Positions 1 to 8,395 of a DNA stretch of 64,000 nucleotides are shown one piece after another; position 1 is the stretch's first letter; each line of letters begins with the position of its first letter. Origin of the DNA: Catenuloplanes niger (lineage in GTDB: Bacteria > Actinomycetota > Actinomycetes > Mycobacteriales > Micromonosporaceae); the NCBI RefSeq assembly GCF_031458255.1, contig NZ_JAVDYC010000001.1, forward strand, positions 1,054,001-1,118,000. Direction: 5' to 3'. Under the pieces are notes generated by a model. It saw nothing but the letters and a program-made list of their open reading frames with translations, did no database searches and was not told where the DNA came from. Both the position numbers and the translations under genes were made by a program.

Positions 1-2255
1 GCCAGCAGCGCGAGCAGCAGGCCACCGGCGGCCCCGGCCGCGTGGACGAGGCTGAGCACTCCGTTAATGCCGCCACGGCTGAGCGCGGCCCGCTGGTCGC
101 CGGCCATCACGACGCGGCTCGGGACCGGCAGTTCGGCCGGGCTGAGCTCACGGCCGAGTTCCACGGCGAGCGCGCCGATCTGACCGTCGTCGGCGACACG
201 GAGCAACGCGGCCGGGTCAGCCGCCTCGCCGGCGAGCAGATACCGGTTGGCGATCGGCTCGGCCGGCACGGTCTGCCAGGGCAGCACGATGAACTCGCGG
301 GCACCGGGTATGAATCCGGGGAACGTATCGGCGACCGCGGCCACCCGGAACGCGAACCGACGACCGCGTACGTCGGTGAGGGCCCCCTCGCCGACCGCGG
401 CGGCGATCGCGGGTGAGACGACGGCCGGGACCGGGCCCGACCCGTCCGCGGCCGGGTCGGTCAGGAACGCCGGTAGCGTGTACCGCACGCCGGCGGCCTC
501 GAGAACCGCCGCGGCGGCCGGGCCGTCCAGCACCATCTGCTGGGCCTGCACCAGTTCCCGGGTGCCGGTCGGGGTGTCGATGCGCAGCCGTGTCCCCGCC
601 TCGACCGACGCAGCGGCGACCCCGCGCACGCCCGGCAGCACTGCGAGCCGGCCCGCCGTCGGCGCGCTGAACGCCAGGCCGTGGACGGACGAGTCGCCGC
701 CGACGGCGAGGTCCACGTGGTGGTCCCGCGCCCGGTCGACGGCCGACGCGACGGTGGCGGTGAAGGCACCCGTTGCCGCCGCTACGACCAGCACCGCCAG
801 TGGAGCGCGCACGAGCGGCCGGCCGTGTGCCGCCCGGCCGAGCCCGAGGAGCAGCACCGGCCCGCGGACGCGGGCCGTCGCACGCCGGGCCAGCCGCAAC
901 ACCGGTCCGATCGCACGGGCGGCGGACAGGGCCGCCGCGATCGCGACCAGGGCGGGAATCGCCGCCAGGAACCAGTCCACCCCGGACTGCTGGCTCAGCC
1001 CGCGCCGGCGCAGCAGGAACACACCGAGCGCGGCGAGCAGCACCACGAACGTCTCGAGTGCGGCCCGGCGCAGCGGATCCGCGTGGCGCGGCACCGGCCG
1101 TGCCGACAGCACCGGGACGACGGCGACACCGAGCACGGCGACGGCGACGACGGCCGGAACCTCCCATGCGGCCGGCCGGCCCGGCACGCAGGTACCGGCC
1201 AGCCATCCGGCGCCGACCGCGAGCGGGACGACGCACAGCACCTCGGCCAGACATCGGGCCGCGATCGCCGCTGCGCTGCCGCCCCGGGCGCGGATCAACG
1301 CGAACTCGTCCCGCCGCCGGTCCACGGCCAGCCGTGCGGTCAGCAGGATCAGCCCGGTGAGCGCGGTGGCCAGACCGGCGAGGACGACCGCGAGCAACGC
1401 GGACACGGCGCGCAGCCGGGCGGCGAAGTCGGCCAGTACGGTGTCGAGGCCGGTGACCAGGACCGTGCCCTGCGGTGGCCGGCGCCGGGACTCGACGACG
1501 GCCGTGGTGACCGTGGGCGCGGACGCGGCGGTGAGCGCGTCCCCGGTCCGGTACCGCCAGTCGTAGCGGAACACGCCGGTGCGGGACGCGGCCGCGGCCA
1601 GTCCTGACCGGTCGGTCAGCAGCGTGACGCGATGGGTGAAGGTGCCGGCGTCCGCGCACGGCACGGTGGTGACCGCGAAGTCGTCCCACACCGGGTCGGC
1701 GGCGTCCAGCGGCTCATAGATTCCCACGATGCGGATCGGTACCGTGCCGGCGACCGTGAACGACCACCCCACCTCGGCGCCGATCGCGTCGGCGGCCGAG
1801 CGGGACAACACCGCCTCGACCTCACCGCCCGGATGGCCGGGCGGCCTGCCCTCCACCCACCGCAACGCCGTGAGGGTGCCGGTCTGGAAACGCAGCGTCA
1901 CCGGCGGCTCGCAGTCGCCGTCGACCGGGATGCTCATCTGTGCCGGTCCGGCCTGCGCGCCGAACCAGCCCTGCGCCAGCACCTCCGGCAACGGCTCGGG
2001 GAAACTCGCGCGACGGCCGTCGAGCTGGGCCTCCGCGGCCGCCACGTCGGCCGTCTCCCCGCCACCGCTGTCGTGCACCAGGCGCAGATCCCGTACGCGC
2101 GGCGGCAGATCGGCCACCAGGCCCACGTCGGTCCGCTCGCTCACCGCCCGCATCAGGCCGGTGATCAGCAGCGCGGCCAGCAAACACAACAACCCCAGAG
2201 CACCCAGCGGCCCCGCTGCGGTCATGAGCCGACGCAACAGTCCCATCCCGCGCAT
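1..2255 (-). CDS. FtsX-like ABC transporter permease, 3' end cut by window edge
   Basis: About 750 residues of an integral-membrane permease are visible and the C-terminus lies outside the window. A hydrophobic helix follows the first ~10 residues (LGALGLLCLLAALL), then a long extracytoplasmic MacB-type periplasmic region. A cluster of membrane helices runs from ~280 to ~505 (for example LLAVVLAGLATALTG, AVVAVAVLGVAVVPV, LAVLVVAAATGAFTA). A second extracytoplasmic region follows, and another helix begins at the window edge (GLLLALL). This duplicated arrangement is that of large FtsX/MacB-family permeases that work with a separate ATPase. The start at 2255 is the first ATG of MRGMGLL; an in-frame ATG at 2246 is also possible, and neither has a strong ribosome site. 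The partner ATPase is presumably beyond the window. The substrate cannot be deduced. The arginine-rich ORFs on both strands here are frame shadows. Confidence 0.85.
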   Translation of the reverse strand, partial: MRGMGLLRRLMTAAGPLGALGLLCLLAALLITGLMRAVSERTDVGLVADLPPRVRDLRLVHDSGGGETADVAAAEAQLDGRRASFPEPLPEVLAQGWFGAQAGPAQMSIPVDGDCEPPVTLRFQTGTLTALRWVEGRPPGHPGGEVEAVLSRSAADAIGAEVGWSFTVAGTVPIRIVGIYEPLDAADPVWDDFAVTTVPCADAGTFTHRVTLLTDRSGLAAAASRTGVFRYDWRYRTGDALTAASAPTVTTAVVESRRRPPQGTVLVTGLDTVLADFAARLRAVSALLAVVLAGLATALTGLILLTARLAVDRRRDEFALIRARGGSAAAIAARCLAEVLCVVPLAVGAGWLAGTCVPGRPAAWEVPAVVAVAVLGVAVVPVLSARPVPRHADPLRRAALETFVVLLAALGVFLLRRRGLSQQSGVDWFLAAIPALVAIAAALSAARAIGPVLRLARRATARVRGPVLLLGLGRAAHGRPLVRAPLAVLVVAAATGAFTATVASAVDRARDHHVDLAVGGDSSVHGLAFSAPTAGRLAVLPGVRGVAAASVEAGTRLRIDTPTGTRELVQAQQMVLDGPAAAAVLEAAGVRYTLPAFLTDPAADGSGPVPAVVSPAIAAAVGEGALTDVRGRRFAFRVAAVADTFPGFIPGAREFIVLPWQTVPAEPIANRYLLAGEAADPAALLRVADDGQIGALAVELGRELSPAELPVPSRVVMAGDQRAALSRGGINGVLSLVHAAGAAGGLLLALL

Positions 2256-2346
2256 CCATTCCGTCCGTCCGATCGGATCCGGTCCCCTCACGCGTGGGCG
2301 ACCGGATGCGGCGGGTCACGGCAGACGTCCGCGTGTACCGCGAGTG

Positions 2347-2490
2347 TCAGCCGCGGCACAACACCGGGGTGAGACACCATCCCGGCGTGGCCGCACCGGG
2401 GCCGACCATGGCCGCCGCGTACATTCCCGCACCGGCCACGGTCAGCACGAGCACCATCACCACCAGCGCGAGCAGCGCCTCCGTCCGCAT
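2347..2490 (-). CDS. small single-pass membrane peptide, hypothetical
   Basis: A 47-residue reading frame, MRTEALLALVVMVLVLTV at the start, with one strong hydrophobic helix (residues 5-22) and a short polar tail containing two cysteines (CLTP...LCRG). It lies about 90 bp upstream of the FtsX-like permease and points the same way, so it could be co-transcribed with it. No family is recognised. The hydrophobic run in GC-rich DNA could arise by chance, so the call rests mainly on the clean start, helix and position. Confidence 0.35.
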   Translation of the reverse strand: MRTEALLALVVMVLVLTVAGAGMYAAAMVGPGAATPGWCLTPVLCRG

Positions 2491-2852
2491 ACCCGCCACT
2501 GCAGCACCCGGACGTCAACGTGCGATAGGCGCCGCGCGACGACAGGGGCCGACGCGGTCCGGCGCACGGCCGGTCGAGGGCACGTCGACCGATCATTGAC
2601 CCGCCACCGATTGGGTGATCACCGGGCCCACGCGGACGGGCGCGCGGTGGCCACGGCCCGCTCACCGGCCGGAGCCGTGGTCACCGCGCGCCCGCGCGAC
2701 GGCATCCGGTGCCGACCGCGGGCACCCGGCATCGCCGACGGCACGACCGGTTCTCCCCGACAGCCCCACACGTCACGCGTGCCGTGTGCGGCGCCGTCGG
2801 CCGGGCCACGGCCGGCCGGTGCCGGGCGACCGGCATGACAGAGAGGAACATC
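2491..2852. other. intergenic region upstream of the glycosyltransferase
   Basis: About 360 bases with no convincing gene on either strand. The open frames crossing it are arginine/proline-rich shadows. It must hold the promoter for the rightward glycosyltransferase and probably the leftward promoter of the small membrane peptide. A ribosome site (gagagga, 2841-2847) sits at its right end. No clear operator was seen. Confidence 0.4.
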
Positions 2853-4115
2853 ATGAGGATCGTCTTCTACGCCGTGGGTACCCGCGGCGATGTGCAACCG
2901 GTTGTCGCGCTGGCCGGGGCGCTGACCACGCGCGGTCACGAGGTCGTGGTCGGGGTCAACGAGGATCTGGTCGGATTCGCCCGGCGGGCCGGCGTGGACG
3001 CCCGTCCGCTGGGCGTGGACGCACACCGGTTCCTGCGGTCACCGGCGGGCCAGCAGTGGCTGGCCGGTGGCGACGTGCGCGCGTACCTGCGGGAGCTGAT
3101 CGCGGAACGGCACCGGATCATCCGCGACGTACAACGCGACATGGGACCACTCGCCGGCGGCGCGGACGTTGTCGTCGGCACTCGCCTGATCGAGGAGGAG
3201 GCATCGACGCTCGCCGAATGGCAGCGTGTCCCGTTCCTCGGCCTGCACTACGCGCCGGTACGCCCGAACAGCCGCTTCGCCTCCGTCATCGTCACGCCCC
3301 GAAGGCTCCCGGCCCCGCTGAACCGGCTCACCCACGTCATCTACCAGCGACGGCTCTGGCACAGCAGCCGGGCCGACCTCAACGCCTTCCGGCACTCGCT
3401 CGGCCTGCCCCCGGCCGCCGCACCGGCCGATGTACGGCTTGCCGCCGCCGGCGTGACGGACATTCAGGCCTACAGCCGGTTCCTGCTCCCGGAACTGGCC
3501 GGATGGGGTGCGACCAGGCCACTCGTCGGCAGTCCGCGGCTGTCGGCGACGCAGCGGGCCGCGCTCGGCGACGGCGACGACGACCCGGGCCTGACGGACT
3601 GGCTGGCGGCCGGTGATCCACCCGTCTACTTCGGCTTCGGCAGCATGCCGGTCCAGGACCCGGCCCGGGTCCTGGACCTCATCCGTACGGCCGCGCGCCG
3701 GATGGGCGTGCGGGCACTCGTCGGGGCGGGGTGGAGCGACATGGCGGCGGACACGGCACGGGATCCCGACGTCCGGGTGGTCACCGCCGTCGATCACGAC
3801 GCGGTGCTGCCGGGCTGCCGTGCCGCAGTGCACCACGGCGGATCCGGATCCACCGCCGCGTCCCTGCGCGCGGGCCTGCCCACCGTCATCTGCTCGGTCT
3901 TCTCCGACCAGCCCTTCTGGGGCAGGGTCGTCCGCCGCCTCGGCGTCGGCGACACATTCCGGTACACCGCGCTGTCCGCCGACCGGCTCGTCCGGGCCAC
4001 CCTGCCGCTGCTGGCCGACGGCACCGCGGCCCGTGCCGCGGCGCTGGCCGAGCACCTGCGCACCGAGGACTCCACCGGTGAGGCCGCGACCCTGATCGAG
4101 CGTGCTGGCCGGTGA
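2853..4115 (+). CDS. MGT-family (UDP-glycosyltransferase-like) glycosyltransferase
   Basis: A 420-residue GT1/GT28-fold glycosyltransferase. The N-terminal Rossmann half opens with RIVFYAVGTRGDVQPVVAL, the classic acceptor-domain start of macrolide/sterol-type enzymes. The C-terminal half carries the nucleotide-sugar signature at ~326 (HHGGSGSTAASLRAGLPTV) followed by DQPFWG. The start at 2853 is preceded by gagagga at a good distance; longer upstream frames lack a ribosome site and have shadow composition. Enzymes of this type glycosylate lipophilic small molecules or antibiotics, either in biosynthesis or in self-resistance. The next gene, a TPP enzyme, follows 109 bp downstream in the same direction and may belong to the same function. 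The acceptor is unknown, and no polyketide synthase or NRPS is in the window. Confidence 0.9.
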   Translation: MRIVFYAVGTRGDVQPVVALAGALTTRGHEVVVGVNEDLVGFARRAGVDARPLGVDAHRFLRSPAGQQWLAGGDVRAYLRELIAERHRIIRDVQRDMGPLAGGADVVVGTRLIEEEASTLAEWQRVPFLGLHYAPVRPNSRFASVIVTPRRLPAPLNRLTHVIYQRRLWHSSRADLNAFRHSLGLPPAAAPADVRLAAAGVTDIQAYSRFLLPELAGWGATRPLVGSPRLSATQRAALGDGDDDPGLTDWLAAGDPPVYFGFGSMPVQDPARVLDLIRTAARRMGVRALVGAGWSDMAADTARDPDVRVVTAVDHDAVLPGCRAAVHHGGSGSTAASLRAGLPTVICSVFSDQPFWGRVVRRLGVGDTFRYTALSADRLVRATLPLLADGTAARAAALAEHLRTEDSTGEAATLIERAGR

Positions 4116-4224
4116 ACGGACCGGTGCGTCCACCGGCACCGGCAGCGACCCGGTGTTGAGCCGCTGTCGACGCACGGGCGTTGCGCTTGACCTGCTTCGC
4201 CGTACGTTCTCAGGAGGAACCACC

Positions 4225-5823
4225 ATGAAGCTGCACGCCGCACTGGCACGCGCGCTGGCCGGGCACGGCGTCGACACCGTCTTCGGGCTGATGGGCGACG
4301 CCAACATGTTCCTGGTGCACAGTTTCGTGCATGAGATGAAGGGCAGGTACGTCGCCGCGGCTCACGAGGCCGGCGCGATGTTCATGGGCTTCGGCTACGC
4401 GGCGCTGTCCGGCCGGCTGGGCGTCGTCACGGTCACGCACGGCCCGGCGCTGACCAACACGGTCACCGGCCTCGTGGAGGCGGTCCGCGGCCGGGTGCCG
4501 CTGCTGCTGATCGCCGGGGACACCGCGACCACCAGCCGGGAGAACATCCAGGACATCCCCCAGCGCGACGTGGTCCTGCCGACCGGCGCCGGATTCGAGC
4601 AGGCCCGAACGCCGGAGACCACGCTCGCCGACCTCGCGATCGCCGTCCGCCGCGCACTGGTGGAGCAGCGCCCCGTCGTGTTCAACGTCCCGTCCGACCT
4701 CATGTGGACCGACGTCCGCTACGACGAAGTGCCCCTGCACCTGCCGCAGCCGCAGACGCCGTACCCCGACCCGGCCGCGGTCCGGCATGCCGCCGCACAC
4801 ATCGCCGTCGCACAGCGGCCGCTCGTCCTCGCCGGGCGGGGCGCGATCGCGGCCCGCCGGGAGGTCCTCGCGCTGGCGGCCCGCATCGGTGCGCCCGTCG
4901 CCACCACGCTCAAGGCCACCGGCCTGTTCGACGGGGAGCCCGGCGACCTCGGTCTCGCCGGCGGACTGGCCGCTCCGGCCACCCGGCAGCTGATCGAGGA
5001 GTCCGATCTGCTGATCGCCGTCGGCGCCGGACTGAACCGGTACACCACGGACAACGGGGCGCTGCTGACCGGACGGCGGGTGGTCGTCATCGACACCGCG
5101 CCGGACGGGCACACCGGATACGACGCTGCGGTACGTGGCGACGCCGGCGTGGTGGCCGAGGCACTGATCACGCAACTCGACGCGGCGACGGTGCCGGGCA
5201 GCCGGTTCCGGGACGCCGTCGCCTGGCGCCTCGACCGGTTCCCCCGAAGCCGTCCGGCCACCTCTTCGGGGACCGTCGACGTGGAGACCGCGCTCCGCCG
5301 GATCGACGAGATCCTGCCGTCACCGCGCGTGGTGGTCAGCGACGGTGGACGCTTCATGATGGAGTCGCTGCGCTTCATCCGAGTCTCCGATCCGCGCAGC
5401 TTCGTGTTCCCGGAGAACTTCGGGTCGATCGGCACCGGCATGGGCGCGGCGATCGGGGCGGCCACCGTGCACCCGGCCGATCCCGTGGTCCTCGTCTGCG
5501 GCGACGGTGGCTTCATGCACGGCGGGATCGGCGAGTTCGCCACCGCCGTACGCGAGGGACTGGATCTGATCGTCGTGGTCTGCAACGACGGGGGGTACGG
5601 CGCGGAACACGTCCAGTTCGTCGACCGGGGCCTCGACCCGCGCCTGTCGCTGTTCTCCTGGCCGGACCTGGCGACCGTCGCCGGCGCGCTCGGCGGTGAC
5701 GGGGTGACCGTGCGGAGCACCGACGACCTGGCCTACGCCGAGAAGGCGATAGCGGACCGGACCCGCCCGCTCCTCGTCGACGTCCGCCTCGACGTACGGC
5801 AGATGACGCCGATGCCGCACTGA
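4225..5823 (+). CDS. thiamine pyrophosphate-dependent enzyme (acetolactate synthase/benzoylformate decarboxylase-like)
   Basis: A 532-residue protein with the three-domain TPP-enzyme layout. The N-terminal PYR domain has the activating glutamate (AAHEAGAMFMGFGYA, E~47) and THGPALTN. The central nucleotide-like domain contains PLVLAGRGAIAARREV. The C-terminal PP domain has the GDG...N cofactor motif (CGDGGFMHGGIGEF, then CNDGGYG at ~455). The start is fixed by a near-consensus ribosome site (aggagg, 4212-4217) just before ATG 4225; the upstream extension to 4102 is noncoding. Family members decarboxylate or carboligate 2-oxo acids. The partner small subunit of true acetolactate synthase is absent, so a catabolic or specialised-metabolite carboligase is more likely than branched-chain amino-acid synthesis. 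The exact substrate is not readable. Confidence 0.9.
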   Translation: MKLHAALARALAGHGVDTVFGLMGDANMFLVHSFVHEMKGRYVAAAHEAGAMFMGFGYAALSGRLGVVTVTHGPALTNTVTGLVEAVRGRVPLLLIAGDTATTSRENIQDIPQRDVVLPTGAGFEQARTPETTLADLAIAVRRALVEQRPVVFNVPSDLMWTDVRYDEVPLHLPQPQTPYPDPAAVRHAAAHIAVAQRPLVLAGRGAIAARREVLALAARIGAPVATTLKATGLFDGEPGDLGLAGGLAAPATRQLIEESDLLIAVGAGLNRYTTDNGALLTGRRVVVIDTAPDGHTGYDAAVRGDAGVVAEALITQLDAATVPGSRFRDAVAWRLDRFPRSRPATSSGTVDVETALRRIDEILPSPRVVVSDGGRFMMESLRFIRVSDPRSFVFPENFGSIGTGMGAAIGAATVHPADPVVLVCGDGGFMHGGIGEFATAVREGLDLIVVVCNDGGYGAEHVQFVDRGLDPRLSLFSWPDLATVAGALGGDGVTVRSTDDLAYAEKAIADRTRPLLVDVRLDVRQMTPMPH

Positions 5824-5836
5824 GACGGGCCCGGGA

Positions 5837-5865
5837 GCGCCCGCCGGTGTCTCACCGGCGGGCGC
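5837..5865. terminator. bidirectional stem-loop between convergent genes
   Basis: A perfect 13-bp GC stem with a 3-base loop (gcgcccgccggtg / tct / its complement). It lies 14 bases after the TPP-enzyme stop and 12 bases before the stop of the oppositely oriented dehydrogenase. There is no T-tract, as is usual in high-GC actinomycetes. Confidence 0.8.
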
Positions 5866-5877
5866 CGCCGCGGCGCA

Positions 5878-7296
5878 TCAGGTGAGGGTGAACACCAGGA
5901 TCGAGCCGGGATTCGCCAGGCCCAGGGTCGGGGTGCCGGCCAGGTCCGCGGCGATGCCGGACACGTCGGTCGAGACGTAGAACGTCCGGCCGTCCGCGCC
6001 GAACGCGAGGTCGCGGTAGCGGTTGACCGTCCGCCACAACGCCGTCGGCTCACCGGCGCTGATCCCGTCGGCACCGACCGGCACCCGGTAGACCGTGCCG
6101 TACTTCAGCGACGGCACCAGCACCGAGTTCCGCCAACCCGGCACACCCGACGACGCGTAGAAGGCCGCGCTCGACGGCGCGATGGTCGGCCAGCACATGT
6201 GGTAGACCGCTACGCCACCCACGACGCACCGCGGATCCTGGAAGTTGAAGCCGTTCGGGACGGTGTGGAACGTCCGCATCGGCCCGACCAGCCGGGGATC
6301 GGTGAAGGCCGTCTCCCGCTGGCGTGGCACGGACGCCGGCGTCACGAAGTCGCTGTAGGTCAGGCTCTCGCAGTCCGGTGCCGCGGACCAGTTGTCATAG
6401 GTGTACGCCCGATCGTCGCGGTACCCGTTGACGTGCGGCCAGCCGTAGTTGCCGCCCGCCGTGATCAGGTTGAGTTCGTCGTCCGACTTCGGGCCCTGCT
6501 CGGTGGAGTAGAGCAGCCCGGTGGGCCCGAACGCCAGCCCCTGGGCGTTGCGGTGCCCGTAGGAGTAGACGTGGCTGCGTACCCCGTTGATGACCGGGTT
6601 GTCGAGCGGAACCGTGCCGTCCAGGTTCAGCCGGAGCACCTTGCCCTGGTAGGCGCTCCAGTCCTCGGTCAGCACCTGCCGCAGCGTCGGCAACGCCTGG
6701 GAGAGGATCGGCTGGCAGTAGAGGGTGGCCTGGTTGTGCCCGCCGTCACCGATCGTGTAGTAGATCTTCGAGTCCGGGCCGATGACCAGCCGGCCCGAGA
6801 CGTGGTCGATGGTGACCGGGAGCCCGGCGATCAGAGTGAGTGGTGCGCCGAGCGTCCCGGTGGAACGCTGGTAGGTGTAGCGGACGATCTTCTGTCGGCG
6901 CAGCAGCACCGCCGCGGCAGGATCGGCGTCGTAGGTGTAGGTGAGGTAGGCGTACGGGTTGCTGTTCGTCCCCTCCAGCAGATCCGGGTGCAGCGCCATG
7001 CCGAGCAGACCGTCCTGCGGGCCGCCCGGCGTCGCCACCACGTCCGGGATCGTCACCGCGGTCTTCTTCTCACCGGTCACCATGTCGACCCGGGTCACCC
7101 GGCCGGCCGACTTCTCCGTCACCCACAGATGCCGGTCCGGCCCGGTGAGGATTTCCCACGGGTTCGCCAGCCCCGAGACCAGCACCCGTGAGGTGAACGC
7201 CGGCTCCGCGGCCCGCGCCGGTGCGGCGGCGACGCCCACGACGCCGACCAGCGCTCCCAGCAGCGCCGCCGATGCTCGTCTTCCTGCCGTCGTCAT
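5878..7296 (-). CDS. secreted PQQ-dependent sugar dehydrogenase-like (glucose/sorbosone dehydrogenase) protein
   Basis: A 472-residue exported protein. The N-terminus is a Sec-type signal (RRASAALLGALVGVVGVAAA, cleavage near ARA-AEP). The body is a six-bladed propeller of the glucose/sorbosone dehydrogenase family: DGLLGMALHPD, the SGRLVIGPDSKIYYTIGDGG blade, YSYGHRNAQGLAFGP, and a GPKSDDELN...GGNYGWPHV blade typical of PQQ-binding soluble aldose dehydrogenases. ATG 7296 is chosen because aggaga lies six bases upstream; the frame before it is shadow. Family enzymes oxidise aldoses outside the cell with PQQ. PQQ-binding residues cannot be confirmed by eye, so it could also be a catalytically divergent propeller. 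It is monocistronic by appearance. Confidence 0.88.
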   Translation of the reverse strand: MTTAGRRASAALLGALVGVVGVAAAPARAAEPAFTSRVLVSGLANPWEILTGPDRHLWVTEKSAGRVTRVDMVTGEKKTAVTIPDVVATPGGPQDGLLGMALHPDLLEGTNSNPYAYLTYTYDADPAAAVLLRRQKIVRYTYQRSTGTLGAPLTLIAGLPVTIDHVSGRLVIGPDSKIYYTIGDGGHNQATLYCQPILSQALPTLRQVLTEDWSAYQGKVLRLNLDGTVPLDNPVINGVRSHVYSYGHRNAQGLAFGPTGLLYSTEQGPKSDDELNLITAGGNYGWPHVNGYRDDRAYTYDNWSAAPDCESLTYSDFVTPASVPRQRETAFTDPRLVGPMRTFHTVPNGFNFQDPRCVVGGVAVYHMCWPTIAPSSAAFYASSGVPGWRNSVLVPSLKYGTVYRVPVGADGISAGEPTALWRTVNRYRDLAFGADGRTFYVSTDVSGIAADLAGTPTLGLANPGSILVFTLT

Positions 7297-7420
7297 GATT
7301 CTCCTGTCGCTGATTTCCGCCGCGTGACCGCGGCCACGCCAGTCGACAGCGCCCACGACTACATCGGATCAACGCGGCATAGCGGCGCGCGAAACCCGTC
7401 CCCCACCAGCGGGTGCGGCG

Positions 7421-8266
7421 TCAGCGCAGCAGCGGAATGACCTGGGCGAACGCCGTCATGTGCGGTTCCAGCACGCCGTAGTAGGAGATGCCGAACTCGG
7501 CGCGGTAGCGCCGCAGCCGGTCCGCGATCTCCGGCGCCGAACCGCACAGCACGCTCGGCAGACCGAGCAGGTCCTCGTCGCGCATGCCGGTCGCCGCGCG
7601 CGCGATGGTCAGGTCCGCCTCGGCCGGGGTGCGGCCGGCCGCGCCCACGATCATGTTGAGTTCCAGGTCGGCGAAGCGATCACCGGCGGCGGCGCGCACC
7701 GCGGCGATCCGGTCCGCCAGGGCCCGCTCCGGCGCGACCCCCGGGACGACCGCCGCCTGCATGGAGAACCCGACGATGTCCGCCTCCCGGCCGGCCAGCT
7801 CGAGCAGTCGCCGACCGGCACCGGCCAGCATCACCGGCGGCGCCGGCCGGTCCGGCTCCCCGGCCAGCCGCTGCCGCACCTCGCGCAGCGTGTCGGCGAG
7901 CCGGGCCAGCCGCTCGGCACCGGAGCCGAACGGCAGCCCGGCCGCGGCGAACTCGTGCTCCATGTACCCCGTACCCAGGCCGAGTTCGAGACGGCCGTCG
8001 GTGAGCCGCCAGGTGTCGGCCACGTCCCGCGCCAGCACCCACGGGCGGTAGAGCGCGGCGTTGAGCACGAACGTGCCCAGCCGCATCCGGCCCGCCACCT
8101 CCGCGGCGGCGACCAGGGCCGGGAAGGGCGCGGTCATGCCCAGATGGTCGGGGATCTGCAACACGTCGTACCCGAGGTCGGCCGCGTGCCGGACCTTGGC
8201 CAGCCAGGCGGACCGGGACCCGACGCCGGTCAGGCCCACACCGAAACGAAACGGTCGTTCGGACAT
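7421..8266 (-). CDS. LLM-class F420-dependent oxidoreductase
   Basis: A 281-residue luciferase-like monooxygenase-fold protein, the usual length for the F420-using branch in actinobacteria. Motifs seen are FRFGVGLTGVGSRSAWL at the N-terminus, DVLQIPDHLG, GRMRLGTFVLNAALYRP, LELGLGTGYMEHEF (the conserved LGLGxG substrate/cofactor region) and PVMLAGAGRRLLELAG. These enzymes transfer hydride between F420 (or FMN) and small substrates. A ggagg sequence touches the ATG at 8266, closer than ideal, but no better in-frame start exists. It is divergent from the DUF2135 gene across 129 bp. The substrate is unknown. Confidence 0.9.
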   Translation of the reverse strand: MSERPFRFGVGLTGVGSRSAWLAKVRHAADLGYDVLQIPDHLGMTAPFPALVAAAEVAGRMRLGTFVLNAALYRPWVLARDVADTWRLTDGRLELGLGTGYMEHEFAAAGLPFGSGAERLARLADTLREVRQRLAGEPDRPAPPVMLAGAGRRLLELAGREADIVGFSMQAAVVPGVAPERALADRIAAVRAAAGDRFADLELNMIVGAAGRTPAEADLTIARAATGMRDEDLLGLPSVLCGSAPEIADRLRRYRAEFGISYYGVLEPHMTAFAQVIPLLR

Positions 8267-8395
8267 CCTCCGAGTATGACGTCCGTCGATGTCATCCGCT
8301 GTCCCGTGCCCCCACGCCGTGGCAGAAGGCCGGAAATGCGTTTCTCCGTCCGCGTGCGATCAATAGGATCTGCGGGCGTTGAGGAGGATGACACG

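Noticed and set aside
217-1689. Long minus-strand Arg/Gly-rich open frame overlapping the FtsX permease
   Set aside because: Composition is that of a shadow frame in GC-rich DNA; another minus-strand frame encodes clear permease helices.
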